Part shown: positions 50,697 through 63,260 of the stretch, piece by piece
Numbering within the stretch: the first letter of the stretch is position 1
How the letters are laid out: each line of letters starts with the position of its first letter
Origin: Strigops habroptila
Taxonomy: Eukaryota; Chordata; Aves; Psittaciformes; Psittacidae
Assembly: GCF_004027225.2 (NCBI RefSeq)
Contig: NC_044283.2
Coordinates: forward strand, 31,642,707 to 31,706,706
Direction: 5' to 3'
Length of the DNA: 64,000 nt
Notes under the pieces: model-generated
Database searches by the model: none
The model's input: the letters and a program-made list of their open reading frames with translations, nothing else
What the model was told of the DNA's origin: nothing
Position numbers and translations under genes: made by a program

Positions 50697-51310
50697 TCAC
50701 AGACTAGTTTGGATTGGAAGGGACCTCAAAGATCATCTATTTCCAACCCCCCTGCTACGGGCAGGGACACCTTCCACTAGAGCAGGTTGCTCCAAGCCCT
50801 GCCCAACCTGGCCTTGAACACTGCCAGGGATGGGGCAGCCACTTCTCTGGGCAACCTGTATCATTGTCTCACCACCCTCATAGGGAAGAACTTCTGCCTA
50901 ATACCTAATCTAAATCTTCTCCTGTCAGTTTAAAGCCATTCCCCCTTGTCCTCTCACTACATGCCCTTGTAAAGAGTCCCTCTCCAGCTTTCTTGTCAGC
51001 CCCTTTAGGCACTGGAAGCTGCTCTAAGGTCTCCCCGGAGCCTTCTCTTCTATGGTCTGAACAACTCCAGCTCTCTCAGCCCATCTCCATAGCAGAGGAG
51101 CTCTGACCCTCTGATCATCCTCATGGCCCTCCTCTGGACATGCTCCAACAGTGTACATTCCTCTTGTGCTGGGGGCCCCAGAGCTGGATGCAGCACTGCA
51201 GGTGGGGTCTCATGAGAGCAGAGTAGATGGGGAGAATCACCTCCCTTGACCTGCTGGCCACGCTCCTTTTGATGCAGCCCAGGATTCAGTTGCCCATTAT
51301 TTATTTACTA
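50697..51310 (-). mobile_element. CR1 element, about 0.6 kb
   Basis: This is the longest CR1 copy in the window, in antisense. It starts with CACAGACTAGTTTGGATTGG and continues through TTGCTCCAAGCCCTGCCCAA, AAGCCATTCCCCCTTGTCCT, the CTCTGGACATGCTCCAACA block and TGATGCAGCCCAGGATTCAG, all CR1 3' region in order. It includes the last part of the reverse-transcriptase ORF region and the 3' UTR. It lies about 0.5 kb upstream of the ASAH1 start. Confidence 0.92.
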
Positions 51311-52254
51311 CCATACACAAATGGCCCATTTGTTATATTATCAAATACAAGCCAGCAGCAGAATAAGCTGCATCCTCCCAACAGCTTATAATAAAAGGGT
51401 ATAATTTTAGTGTGAGCAAATGAACAGGTAATGAGTATATATGTTAGCAACAGTTTTTGGAAGCACCACAAATAAATACTAAAAACCTTCTAAGATGCTT
51501 GTGTTTTAGCTTATGTCTTCAGCTTTATGCAGTGCCCCAGATGTGTCACGTTTTTAGAGACACAGAAAAGCAGCAATACAGTCTTTCATATCATGACTTA
51601 ATTGGCTGTGCAATTAACTCTTCTAAAACAAAGCAGGGGTGGCAAGAAAAGGAAGGGAAGTCCTTGGCTGATTGAAAAGCTACATTGCATTGCAGAAATT
51701 AAGAAACAGGAAAGGATAAGAGAAATGCGTTGTAAGATGTGAAAGCCTTGGGCAAAGGGAGGGCATGGAGCAGTGTGTAGGAAGGAATCAGCTCAGCGTG
51801 GAATTGCACGGAGCTTTAGAGACCAAGGCAGAAAAGCATTAAGTACTGGTGGAAGAACATACAGAACCAATTAGGGGATTTAGGAAATGAGGAAAATTAC
51901 AGCGTAACAGGAGAAACCTTGAGGTTTTCATGGGAGTGTCTTTTACACATAAGAAACTGCTTTGTTTCCTTAGGGCTCAGGCAAATTTTTCTGGTTGAAA
52001 ACAAATACCAGGCAATAATTCTGTGTTTACACACAGGTAACTGAACATACTATTGCAGGCTAACATAAGAAATAATCAGATTAAGTTGGTCCTGTTATTT
52101 TCTAAACATCTGTAGCCCCTCTTGCTTAGTTTTTACTTCTGGAGCAGCCAGCTTTTAGGTGCCTTACTGTGAGAGAAACAGTGTTGGTTTTGCATATCAG
52201 GGATGGGGCTTTGCAATATAAGGCTTTGCAACATTGGGGCTGGGGCTAAGTTAC

Positions 52255-52745
52255 TAAGGGAACAAAACAAAGGGTTTGAAATACCATGACTTAAACAGAC
52301 ACATTCTGTAGTTAAACAATGTCATCTTTGGGCGACAGCCACACTCTGTGGTTAAAAAGAGTGCTATCTTTGTACAACCTATGAAACTAAGCCGGTGCAA
52401 ACTGGTTCTGTATTTAAACAGTAAGTTGGGGTACCACATGTCTGCCAGAGAGCTATGAAATCAAACCACAAAAGGAGATAGATAAATAAATAAGAGGAAG
52501 GGGCATATGAAATCGAGTAAGGGGAGATGTAAACAGAGGTGGGACAGTTAGCGTGTACATTATACGCATCAGATAGGCTGTAAACCTTGGAGTACCCACT
52601 CAATGGGGAAACAAGGGAGGAAACTTGCGGACGGGATAGGAAATATAAATCAAAGTTCTGCCTTTGCTGTGTGTGCCTGCTTGCCAGGACACGTGTTTTT
52701 GCAAAAACATTAATAAATTGCTGCTTCACTGTTGTGTCTACCCTG
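52255..52745 (+). mobile_element. Probable retroviral LTR
   Basis: A TATAAAT box at 52644-52650 is followed 62 bases later by AATAAA (52712-52717) and a TTGCTGCTTCACTGTTGTG stretch. This compact TATA-to-poly(A) spacing is the layout of the U3/R part of avian retroviral LTRs. The upstream part contains three related copies of a TTCTGTAGTTAAACA-like unit (52301-52330, 52341-52372, 52401-52423), resembling U3 enhancer repeats. No TG/CA ends or target duplications could be fixed, so the edges are estimates. It has no coding content. Confidence 0.5.
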
Positions 52746-52749
52746 AGCT

Positions 52750-55700
52750 TTTACAAGAAAAGCTTTTATCTAGAGACCATTTCTTACACTTGCTATCTTT
52801 ATCTCCATCTAGATGCTTTACTATCTTTAGGACATTTTTAACAGTAGAAAATAAATAACAACTTTGGAAAATTAAAAACTCGATGCTCTGAAGACAAAAT
52901 TACGCCATTGTCGCATTACACATTCACAACTTACTTTTTGAAGCCTCTTTATACTTCTGGTTTAGTTCTTTCAGCAGTAAAGAAATTTTTGGTTTAAGGA
53001 ATAGTTAACATCCTCCAGCACCCGTGTTTGGCTGACTATGGCTATGCTGCTGTGTTCCTATCAGAACGCCTTGTCTGCAGGGTCCACACCAGTACCATTT
53101 TGTTGTCTAGGTTTGCTCCATCAATTTTCAAAAAATCTAAGTTAAGTCAGAAGAAAAAAGCTTCTTAAGATGTGCAGCTTACTCATTAACTGTACTCACA
53201 GCTGGTGTCACTGACACCTAGTACTTCATGTCCACCCTCTGCTTTCTTGTACTCATCTATCCAGTACTGTATCGCCACTCCCCAGATTTGTTCCTTCCTC
53301 CGCAAGTGGAGGCTGCACAAATTACTTCCCGTTTTCTCTCTGCTCCAGCTAAAGTTCTTTGTGCCAACACTACTGCTAGACATGGTATCACCAAGACTCT
53401 ATTAATACCTCCCGTGGGAAAATATCCCAATGTACTCCTTATAGCAACAGTTCAACAGACATACTGATCTTCACTGTTTTGTTATACATTTCATTTCCTT
53501 TTCCTGGGACTAAAATTCCAGTGAATTCCCCAGACCTCTGCTTCTGTGTTATCTCAGGATACATGTTTTAGCAAGAATCTAGTGTATCACTAGTTCCAAC
53601 ACAGAGGGTGACCCCACGGCTAGTACAATATCCTCGTTCCCTGCAGGGCTGCTTGTCCCTTGCTGAATCCAGTACTTCCTCTTCTTCTTGGGACAATGTC
53701 TTTTCACTTGCTGAAACATTTCTTTTTGTTTCACTTATTGCTAGGTCTGTAACAAACATGCTTCCGTTACTATCACTTGGAGCTACTTACAGCACCTACA
53801 CCTTGCATTCTCCTATTTACACTGACAAATAGGAGGCGGAAAAATCCTTTCTATTCTTGAAAGGAAAACCAGATACTGCCACATCAGTATATTTCAACCA
53901 TCAGCACTCACTTCAGATGCATTTAAGATTCACAGTGATTGTGGATCAGTGACACCTGCAATGAACTGCCCAATAAATAATTACTCTGGCCTGCAGCCTT
54001 ATGGACATACATTGCAATTCTAAAGCCTCTAAGCTACATATACAATCAGTTTCATCTGCTTAACCATTTCTACTACTGGTAAAAAAGTTAGCCTCACGAG
54101 CCTCACACTATGCCTATATGGTTTGCTGATTGACAGGGTGTCTATTTTTATTTGAGAGCAATCAGGTGATACACAGAGTTCCCTGGAAAAGCCAACTATT
54201 CTCTCTCAAGTCTACTAAAAGACAGGGAGCTTTCTCTCTGGACTACATCATTGTACAGGGCTTAAGTTATATTGCAAATAACTTACCATTGGTAATTTAC
54301 ATACTTCTAATTTTTCTTGGAGCCATTCCCTTAATACAAGCCAAATATCCAGAAGGGATACAGTCAATGAGATTTTATAACTGGGTTATCTGTATGTGAG
54401 GGAATTTTAATATAATTCTGGAAACACCTAAAAAATTAGAATCAAGGATCAGTTCTGCTAATTACAATTTCTTTCTGCAAATGTTTTAATGCAGAGTCTC
54501 ACTACAGACATGTTGACATTCCCAGCAGTTGCCTGCTTTCTTGAAAGAATGCATAGTTAATAGAAACTGATAGGAAATAAAGATAACTTCCAGTCATTCC
54601 TGCTATGTGCTAAGCTTAGACTCAGTTTTGTACCAGAACTAGAAATAAAATCTGTGAAAGCTTTAAAATGAAGCTATTCAACTGGTAAAAAGCTCAAGTA
54701 TTCAATCAGTTTATGTGACCATCTGATACTATTATGTTTTAGTTAATAGTATTAATAGTATTTCCTGAAATACAATAATCAGATAAGTGATAGACATAAG
54801 GGAGAAGACAGTTCTCTAGAAGATCATTTAAGTTAAAAACCCCCAGCTACTAAGGAGGCTTTTGTACCTCTGAAAACTGAGGGGAAAATTCTCATTTGAT
54901 AGTTTTACTTTTTTTTTTTTTATTCAACATAAACCTTGCTTATTTAATTTCTCAGCATTCTGTTATAACTTCTATTGGCATTAAAACAGAAAATCTTGTG
55001 GAGCAGCCGGAATAACAGGAAGGTCTCCAAGGATTTGTCTGTACAAGAAAGTTACAAGCACAACAGTCCCAATACAGTTGCACACACCAGATCCCTAGAG
55101 GGAGCATTTTGATTTCTCATTTGTTGTCTCAACAGAAAAAGCTGAAGCGGGGAGAAAAGGCATTCATTCCAAAACAGATATTCATACAAGGAACTAGCGA
55201 GTGTGCCTATTCTTATAAAATGGCTATTAAATAACAAGTAGATTTAACAGGTATAAAACAAATAGATAAATTATGCTGCCTTAGCAGAAAAAGCCATGTG
55301 GCAAAAATCTCTGTACTCAGTGGGACAGAGCACTGATAGAGCATGATAAGCTTAAAAATGCCATCAGTGGAAGGTTTAGACTTTTGTTTGCTTTTTCTAA
55401 AAAAATGCCTGTTACCTCATGAATGTGATCAGCCTGCGGAGATTTTCTTCTTTTGGTTCCATAAAATGTGTGTGGGCTATATTCATATTTTTTAAATTCT
55501 TGGAAAAATTACATGCTTTTATTGCTAACCTCCCCTAACCAGCTATAATTTGTTTTCATGCTGAAAGTCAATAAAAGGTTTAAACAGTTATGATGTACTT
55601 AGATTCTTTGTGCCTTTTCCTCAAGGCCAACTGCCTATGAAATAGACCAATATAAACTGCCATTACTGACTAGGTGCTATTGGTCTGCTCCTGCGCTCTT

Positions 55701-56010
55701 TTTAGACACATCATTATCTTGCATGAGCTTACAGTTTTGTACTATGTGTGCAGTTCAAACTGACAGCTAGGAGGAGCTCCAGAGAGACATTTTAAATTAT
55801 TCCCATAAAAATGCTCAATGTTCTTACCAAGTAATCTTTATGATGCAGATTACAAAAGCTGTGGAGAGAGTAAGCAATTGTTCTGAGGTAGTTCCTATGG
55901 AGATGTTGTTACTGAAAAGCTTCTTGGTAATCAGAGCAGACAGGGGTACCATATTTTATGAGATACTAAGAATGCATATTATACATGACCATAAAAAAAA
56001 AAGTCCCTGC
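52750..56010. other. Intergenic, nothing recognised
   Basis: This is an AT-rich interval upstream of ASAH1 and downstream of FRG1. No exon, recent repeat or CpG island was recognised. Short ORFs here are within chance expectation. Confidence 0.5.
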
Positions 56011-56013
56011 TCT

Positions 56014-56741
56014 TTTATTAAACAAATTCAAGTCCATGCCATAGAGAAACCAGCAAAATCAGTTTTTCCCTCTTGTAAAATAAGCGGCCTGCTAACACAA
56101 AAGAGCCATCCCTTTTTCTCATGAAGCACTTGCATTTTCATTTGTAATGGAGTTCTATGATCTGTCAACACTTTTCAGCATACAGACTACACCACTTATC
56201 TGTTTACAGCATTGTTTTAGGAAGGCTGAATATTCTGGCCCAGTCCTCACCTGATGCAATGTAGACTGGCTCCACAGATGTCCTACTCTGGTTCTGGGAG
56301 GATGTGTTCCAAGACATGCATTTTCAATTATTTCTTCTTGTTCAATAGTTACATACTTCTTACACATTCAATGTGTTAACCATATTTTGCTTTCAAACTT
56401 CATCACCGTTCTCTTCAGCCCTTAATGTCTTCTGCCCTGTCTCTTAGCTCAGGTTCCTTTCATCAGCCCTGGAAGACTCGGTGGGTCAATTTCTTTCCCA
56501 TTAAATAATTATCTCACTATTTCAATAGCATGTAGTTTTAGAGTAAATGTAATAGTATTCATTAGTGAAAGGTGACATTAGTTTCATAATTAATTACAGC
56601 TCTCAGGCAATCCTTTAAAAATAACATAATAAAAACATCAGCAAAACTGCTTCAATAAAAAATAATTACAAAACATTTTACTCCTGTTTTCAATTATGAC
56701 ACCATCATCAAAGCTGCAGAAGAAGATGGACCAGCTGGTTG
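56014..56741 (-). terminator. FRG1: FRG1 3' flank with candidate poly(A) signal
   Basis: The first canonical AATAAA downstream of the FRG1 stop on the minus strand is at 56019-56014, which would imply a 3' UTR of about 0.72 kb. A variant hexamer nearer the stop may be used instead. No stronger evidence is visible. Confidence 0.3.
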
Positions 56742-59700
56742 CTACTTGCAGTATCTATCTGCTTTCACTTTTGCTCTCCTGTATGGAAAAAGCAATGAAA
56801 CAAGATTTAGATTAAGGCCAAATATGATTACATCAGGGTGTTTTAGCCTCCTCAAAGCATTAAGCATTAAAAGCAATTTTCTTAAACTTTACTTCAGTAA
56901 AGCTCTCATAAAGTCTAATAATACTTTGGATTTGTCAATTAACTTATTTTTTTTTAAGGAGCTAGAACTGCAATGTCTAAAGTTAACCCTGTCTTTCCCT
57001 TCAAATCATCACGAATTGCATTTTCTCCACCCTGAGGAATGGAATTCGGATTCGGTGTGATTTGAAACTGACACTCAACCTCTAATGTCCCAGGAGTCTT
57101 CTCCCATCACTTCCAATTATCAGAATAGTCTTCTGCATTCCACCAACTGAATTAATGCAAATATTTCTACTGTATATTGATACAAAATGTTTTAAAAATC
57201 CAAGACAGTTTTTATAGTCTCAGCTCACGTGGGGAAAAAGATTGTTCCTACTAGATTGCATGAACAGTGTTCTTAATAAATGCTATTTCTCTTTAAAATG
57301 CAGCTTTCCACTCTCCAAAGTGCTTTGGTGCCATAGATATTGAAAATGCTAAAATTAGCTTGATTTTGTGGTTAAAAAGATTTATCCCTCAACTCTTCTG
57401 TACTAAACAGACTGACCGACCTACTTAAAGATTTCTGAAACAATTAATTTCTGGGTAAATCTAAACCTATGAATTTCAGTTTAAGAAGTGAAAATGCAGA
57501 CCACAAAAAGAAGCCAACCCCAGAACTCAGCCAGATCACTGGCCCAAGAGGAAATGCTTAACACCCCACCCCATGAAACATAGCTCTCTTTTGTACCCCA
57601 GGTTTACTATAATTCCACCTCGCAGTAGTTTTTAAATCAGGATGTTATTTCTTGTACTCCGAAGTACCTGTCAAGCAGCATTTCATGAAAAGTGCCTTCT
57701 TTCCTGGCTTTTCTAAGGGCTTTTGAATCTTCTTTGCTTATTTTAAGCTTTTTGTCTTGAAAACTTTGGAATTTCCTTCTGTAAGGGGAGGGAAAAAAAT
57801 GTAAAAGAGTGTAACTGCTTTACTGAAAACTTTGAAAAACAGCTGTGATAAAAATATTAACTTCTATTACACAGTGGACAACTGGCTTAGCAAAACCTAG
57901 CAAACCATTACAGCACCAGATTTCTGGAGATGAAGATATTCAGTGTTCTGGGTTTTTTTCAGTCTAAATGGGAGTAAGCCCTACACGATTAGCATGATGT
58001 GCTTACAAGTTTTAAAGTGCTCCTTCTTCAACTACTAGCATGACAAGTCAGGGAGGGAAAGTGTATTGGGTGTAGGTGGCAAGGTGCTGGTATTGGGGAG
58101 CTTCAGGGGTGGTCTGTGTGTGAAAGGTCCAGGGGCTGCCCTGTGCTGGAGCCACTGCAGGGTGCAGATGAGTCCATCAGCAAAGCTGGTGGCACCTCTG
58201 TGAAAACATATTTAAGAAAAGGCAAAATGCCACACAGGCAGAGGAGGAGAGGTAAAAGCAGAAGTTTCTGAGATGGCAGTGTGAACATCAAAGACAGAGA
58301 AGGAGAGGGAGGGAGGTGCTTCAGGCACTGGAGTGAATATTCCACTCCAGCCCATGGAGAGGGCCATGCCTGAACAGGAGAAAAGTGGGACAGGAAAGGA
58401 GCAGCAGAGAGAAGCTCTCATGTGTTGACCCATGCCCCCATCCTGCTTGGGGAAGCAGGCAGAGGAGTCTGGAGTGAAGCTGAGCTTGGGAGGTGGGTGA
58501 AGGAAAGGTGGTGGTTTTAATTTTTGTCTTTGTTTCTCACTATCCAAATCTACTTTAATGGACAATAAATTTAATTAGTTTTCCACAAGTTGACTCTATT
58601 TTGCCTGTAACAGTATCTGGTACGCAATCTCCCTGTCTTTATGTCAACCCACGAGCTTTCTCATACTATTTTCTTCCCTTGTCCTGCTGAGGGGAAAGAG
58701 AGTGAACGGCTGTGTGGGAACGTGGTCCTTCCAAAGACAGCCCCAAAGAGAAGTGAGAAAAAGTACTTGAGCCTGCTCTGATCTACATACACATAATTGA
58801 TTTCACACTGTTTAACGTTCCCTTTGTCTTCATGTAGAAGATCATCTTTCTTCTCAGCTTCTCTTTCAGCACAAGTACGAATCTAGTCATGGAGAGAAAA
58901 CCAAAACAGAACAGAAAATGCCTATATTTTTAAAACCAGAAGTTCCAGATTAAAGACAACAACATATCCTTTATAACAGAATGAATGTCATGGTGACTTT
59001 TTAAGTTAACATCTTTCAAATTGGTTAATTCACAACTGGAAAAAACTGCAATAAAAGCAAGAGCTGCCTCTTGGGAAATATTAAGTGTGATCCTCAATAC
59101 TACTGTAAAACATGATTGCCTTCATCTCAAAGAAGCACCATTACAGTTCTCAGTTTTAGCAGCGGTAAAGTGCCTTTTTCAGAGACTGACTTAAAAATAT
59201 TATTGCTCTGATAGACACCTACCTCTATTTGAGGCACACATATACTTTCCATGTCCAGATAAAGATAGTCTTTTTACATTCTCTTACTTAAAACATCTCC
59301 CCTTCTGCACCATCCTGGTAGACCCTCTGTCCCTGCTTCAGTCATAACTGATCTCTTCCATACCAAGCTGTTCAGAACTATCTGGACTATCACACAGACT
59401 GTCTTGCCCCCCCAACCCCTTCTCACCCTTCTGTAGGGGCAAAGTATCTTCCTATCTCTGCTAGAAGCATCTTGGTTTATGCAGCCATGCAGCTCATTTA
59501 CCCTTCTTGTGGCCACTTGACAGCTTATAGAAAGCTATTATAACTGTATTAACAGCAATTTGCAGCACACAGACACTTGCTTGTTTGAATATCTGTGCCA
59601 ATCCTGAATTAATTGTGGAAGTTATAGATTACCTTTATCATTTCTTCTTCCCCTGCAGTTTTGCTTTTGGCTTCTATGTCTCCCTCTTCATTACATCTAA

Positions 59701-62700
59701 TAAAACGGCTGTTTGCTGCTAGTAATGCCATTTTCTTCTGCAGATATAATATCACATATTGTTAGTATAAAGAGTTTGTATATAATCCATGATTCATAAC
59801 ATTTATTCTCTACAATATACCAAAAAATCCTGTAAATGCATTTTATTCTTGTATGTATGGACATGTCAATAGCTAGCCAGTGGACTTGCTGGCTCCTTTA
59901 TTCTTAAGATGCTTATAGCTGTCAAAATGCAGTAACTTGAAGTATTCTAAGAGTTTCCAATTATAGTAATTACAATTATATTACAATTATAGAAATGTAT
60001 TGCAGCTGGGAAAACAGAAGTTTAAAAATTAAAATATGGAAGAGACTGCAAAAAGCTTTTACTCGACAGACAAAAACATCAATATAGGATTAATTCAAAA
60101 TACAGTCAAATGCTAGGAATGTCAAATGAACTATTCCAAACAGCTTACATCTTGGAAGACAGGTTCCCATTGCTCTCTTGACCCTATTGCATCTGAACGT
60201 CCAACAACAAGTCCATCCGAATTTATACCAAGGTATTTGCCATAACCAGACTTCAGAGCAATCCTCAAAGAGAAAATGCAGGAAAGTGACGAAGAATGTT
60301 TTTAATTCAAGCAATTCACAATATCCAACAGAAACATTTTTTACTAGACAATGTATTTCAAGAGACTACCAAAACATTTATTCACACCAGAAACAAAGAT
60401 AACAAGTATCAAAGCCAGTAACATTGTTTCAGTAATTACCTTGTATCAGACAACTTTACTGCTGTAAACTGTTCAGGAGGACTAGGGCCTTCATCATCTG
60501 AGGAATGAATGTTCCATTAGTTAGGTATGAAGTATTAAACATACAGTATTTTAGCCTGTTAATACTGCAGCTTCAAAAAGAATTAAACATGGCCATTGCT
60601 AAATACTATGGAAAGCTGCAATATTTTTTTTTCTTTAAAAATTCCTTTTTTGAGTATTCACTTCGAAAAAGCAAAGCAGGTGCTCATTTAATATATTTAG
60701 AGTGTTTACAGCAAGACAAAATAAAGACACTCCTTGTGTAAAGAAATTTACAGTTGAGAATGTTTTATAATTCTCCGGGTGGCTTTTAAAACCTTTATCT
60801 CCTTGTAATGTTATTTTTTCCACAACAAAATGTACTAAGGTTCAGATATGATAACACAACTCAGTATCCTAAAAGCTGCTAGCCTCTCCATCCCTCAAAA
60901 CCAAAAGGAGAGAGTATTGCCATCATTGCTTTGATCTCGCACTAGAGGTGAAACACAGCTCAGGGTTCTGGAGCACTCCTTGTGTGACTGAGGGCTCTCA
61001 AATTCAAAGTAAGGACAAGATAATTATTTGATCACATTAGTCGCCCACTTGTGCAGCAACAAAACAAATATATTAAGATGAGGATGCAGCAATAAGCCTT
61101 GAAACTCATCTGCCTTGAGTTTCACTCTTCAATTGACACCAGAAAGATTTTATAGGATTTAATAAAAGTTATACTGCTTTTTATCCAGTAAGCAGTATGG
61201 CCTTTAACAGGTGACCGTCTCCAATGCAGTTCAATTTATTGTACATATAAACCAGCAAGAAACTAGATAAGTGAAACTAACAGTCATTAGGTTTAAGTCA
61301 TCTGCATGCTATGGCTAGGTTTATTGCATTATTTTATTTGTAATAAGCCCTTTTAGCTGTAAAACTGCTTGCCTCTAAGTGAAGCTAATTTTATGCTCTT
61401 GCGCCTTTCATTACTAAAACTACTTATTTCCAAATTTCCTGAAACAAACCTTTATGTGGTGCTCCAAGCGTAAACAAGCCATTGTCGAGGGCATGGATGT
61501 AAGCTCCTTTATCCATTTCTATAGCTATCATTCCCGTAATTTCACCAAAATTACTGACAGCCCACCAGTTTCCTAAAATACAAAACCATGACAATTAACA
61601 GAGTAATTACAACTTCTGATTACAGCAGTTACAGAGGGTATTTCTGTGTCTTCTCCGAGATTTGTAGAGATACAACTGCTACTGCCATCTCGAGATCTTC
61701 GTGCATTATTCTTTAGCACAGAGCAAACGTCACAGTATTGCTGCTGAATTGGGACGTCCTGCTGTTCCACCCACCCTGTCACCCCTAGTTACAGGCTCCT
61801 GCGCTTCAACCTTTCTTTGTGTTAGTCCATAGAGCAAGTTGATCAATTCAGCAGCAAACATACACCTTGCAAGTGTGCACAGTGCACATCTGCATCTCTC
61901 ATGACTCTGTGGTTCCTTTTAGCTGCTTTTGTTTGTTAAGTGATCAATCAAGGACATAACAGCACGGAATGACAACAGTCTGCCAAGTTACTGCTTATAA
62001 GCATACATACTTTGGTCCTATTTTATGATAAAGGGAAAAGTGAAGTTATATTTTGTTACTGGTTAATGTTTGTGTCTTCAGTTTTGATTAATAGTAGCAA
62101 ATTCATAATGTGAACACATCACAGCAGTCAAGCAAGTATGAAAAAGTAAAAACAAACAAATTAGCCAAAACTCTTTTCCTTTTGAAAGGATAGATTGTTG
62201 AGTGAACTAAAGAATGCAGTCAGAAAGTAACTAGTGGCAGAGTAAGAACAGAAAGCACAGAAAATCCAAGCACTAATTTTCAAAGTGATAGTAATAGAAG
62301 ATGTAGGTTATTTATACAGAAATACCCTCATTAAATAACAGCGTTACAGCGCTAAAAAGTCTCTCCTCCTGAAGCAAATACCATCGGAGAGAGAAGGAGG
62401 AGGAAAAAAAAAAAAAGAGGAAAGATCCAAGCTGATAAATGGCTCGGGATTACATAATTACATACTTCAGCTAAAAAGGTAAGTGGAAAATCCATCCCCT
62501 TGGTGTCAGAAGTTCTACTTGCAGTCTACAAAGATCCCAACATACACATGACGTTGTTAGAAAGTCACAAATCTCTACAGAACCTAGACTTCGTTTGCAA
62601 AGCCCTTTAACAACCTCTTCAGCTTCGCTATCCCCTACAGTTTCTACACTGTCACGTAATTCCGGAAAGCAGCTCACCAACAATATCAAGCTGCTCTGCC

Positions 62701-63066
62701 GCATCCTCCTGCCTTTTCCTTTTCTTCTCCTTCTGCTTTTTCTTGCTGAAAAGAGACGCAAAGAAATAAGAAGGTGCCTCCGACGCGGCCCTTCCCCCGC
62801 GAGCTCGCTCTCCCGCACGGCCTCACTCCCGAGCCCTATAGAACCGGGTCCCTGACACCGCCCGGCAGCAAGGGGCTCACAGCCCCAGCGCCCTGCCGCG
62901 TCCGGCCTGCCCGGGCCCACCCTTAACCAGCCTCCGAGGGGAGCCCAGCGCCTGCCGCGGCGGGAGGCCCGGGGCGGGGGGTGCGGGAACAGCCCGCTCC
63001 TCACCTCTTCTCTTTCGCCCCTTTGAGGACGAGCTTGGTGGATTTAACGCAGGAATACTCCGCCAT
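56742..63066 (-). CDS. FRG1: FRG1, complete
   Basis: FRG1 is a nuclear/nucleolar, actin-bundling protein linked to RNA processing and named from the human FSHD locus. Nine minus-strand exons join in frame with GT-AG introns: 63066-63005, 62745-62678, 61572-61450, 60497-60440, 60263-60149, 59737-59633, 58882-58791, 57778-57668, 56778-56742. They give 256 residues (human: 258). The protein starts [20 protein letters not shown]. Exon 2 is Lys/Arg-rich, a nuclear localisation signal. The fascin-like beta-trefoil domain follows in exons 3-6 ([53 protein letters not shown]). The tail is basic and ends KADRYCK. Start context is strong (GACATGG) in a CpG island. The small last exon is separated by an intron of about 0.9 kb. 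Confidence 0.97.
58050..58725 (+). mobile_element. Degraded ERVL-type LTR in FRG1 intron
   Basis: On the plus strand the segment has GAAAGGTCCAGGGGCTGCCC, then GTCTTTGTTTCTCACTATCC, AATAAA at 58564-58569, CAAGTTGACTCTATTTTGCC and ATGTCAACCCACGAGCTTTC. These words occur in this order in a widespread avian ERVL-like LTR, as I recall it. The orientation is antisense to FRG1. Its right edge is within about 70 bases of FRG1 exon 58791-58882. The left edge is uncertain; terminal inverted bases are not intact. Confidence 0.7.
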
Positions 63067-63260
63067 GTCGAGCTACGGCGGTCGTGGAAGGACACATCCG
63101 GGTACGCCCCGACGGCAGGCGCGGAGCCACAAACCTTTCTGCCTGCTCGCTTCCCGCGCAGGCGCGCACCGCCCGCCTGTGAGCGCAGGGCGGTGGCGTG
63201 CGCTCCGTGCTGGCTCGTCGCGCGTATCGCGCCCTGCGCACGCGGATTGGGAGGAGGAGT
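62770..63260 (-). promoter_or_regulatory. FRG1: FRG1 CpG-island promoter
   Basis: High-GC, CpG-dense sequence spans FRG1 exon 1, the start of intron 1 and about 200 bases upstream, ending abruptly near 63260. No TATA box is seen. The edges were judged by eye. Confidence 0.8.

Noticed and set aside
52379-52729. 116-codon minus-strand ORF
   Set aside because: It lies inside the LTR-like element, antisense, with no family resemblance.
62471-63004. 177-codon minus-strand ORF
   Set aside because: It reads through FRG1 intron 1 and exon 2 in the wrong frame. The correct frame of exon 2 gives the Lys-rich FRG1 segment.
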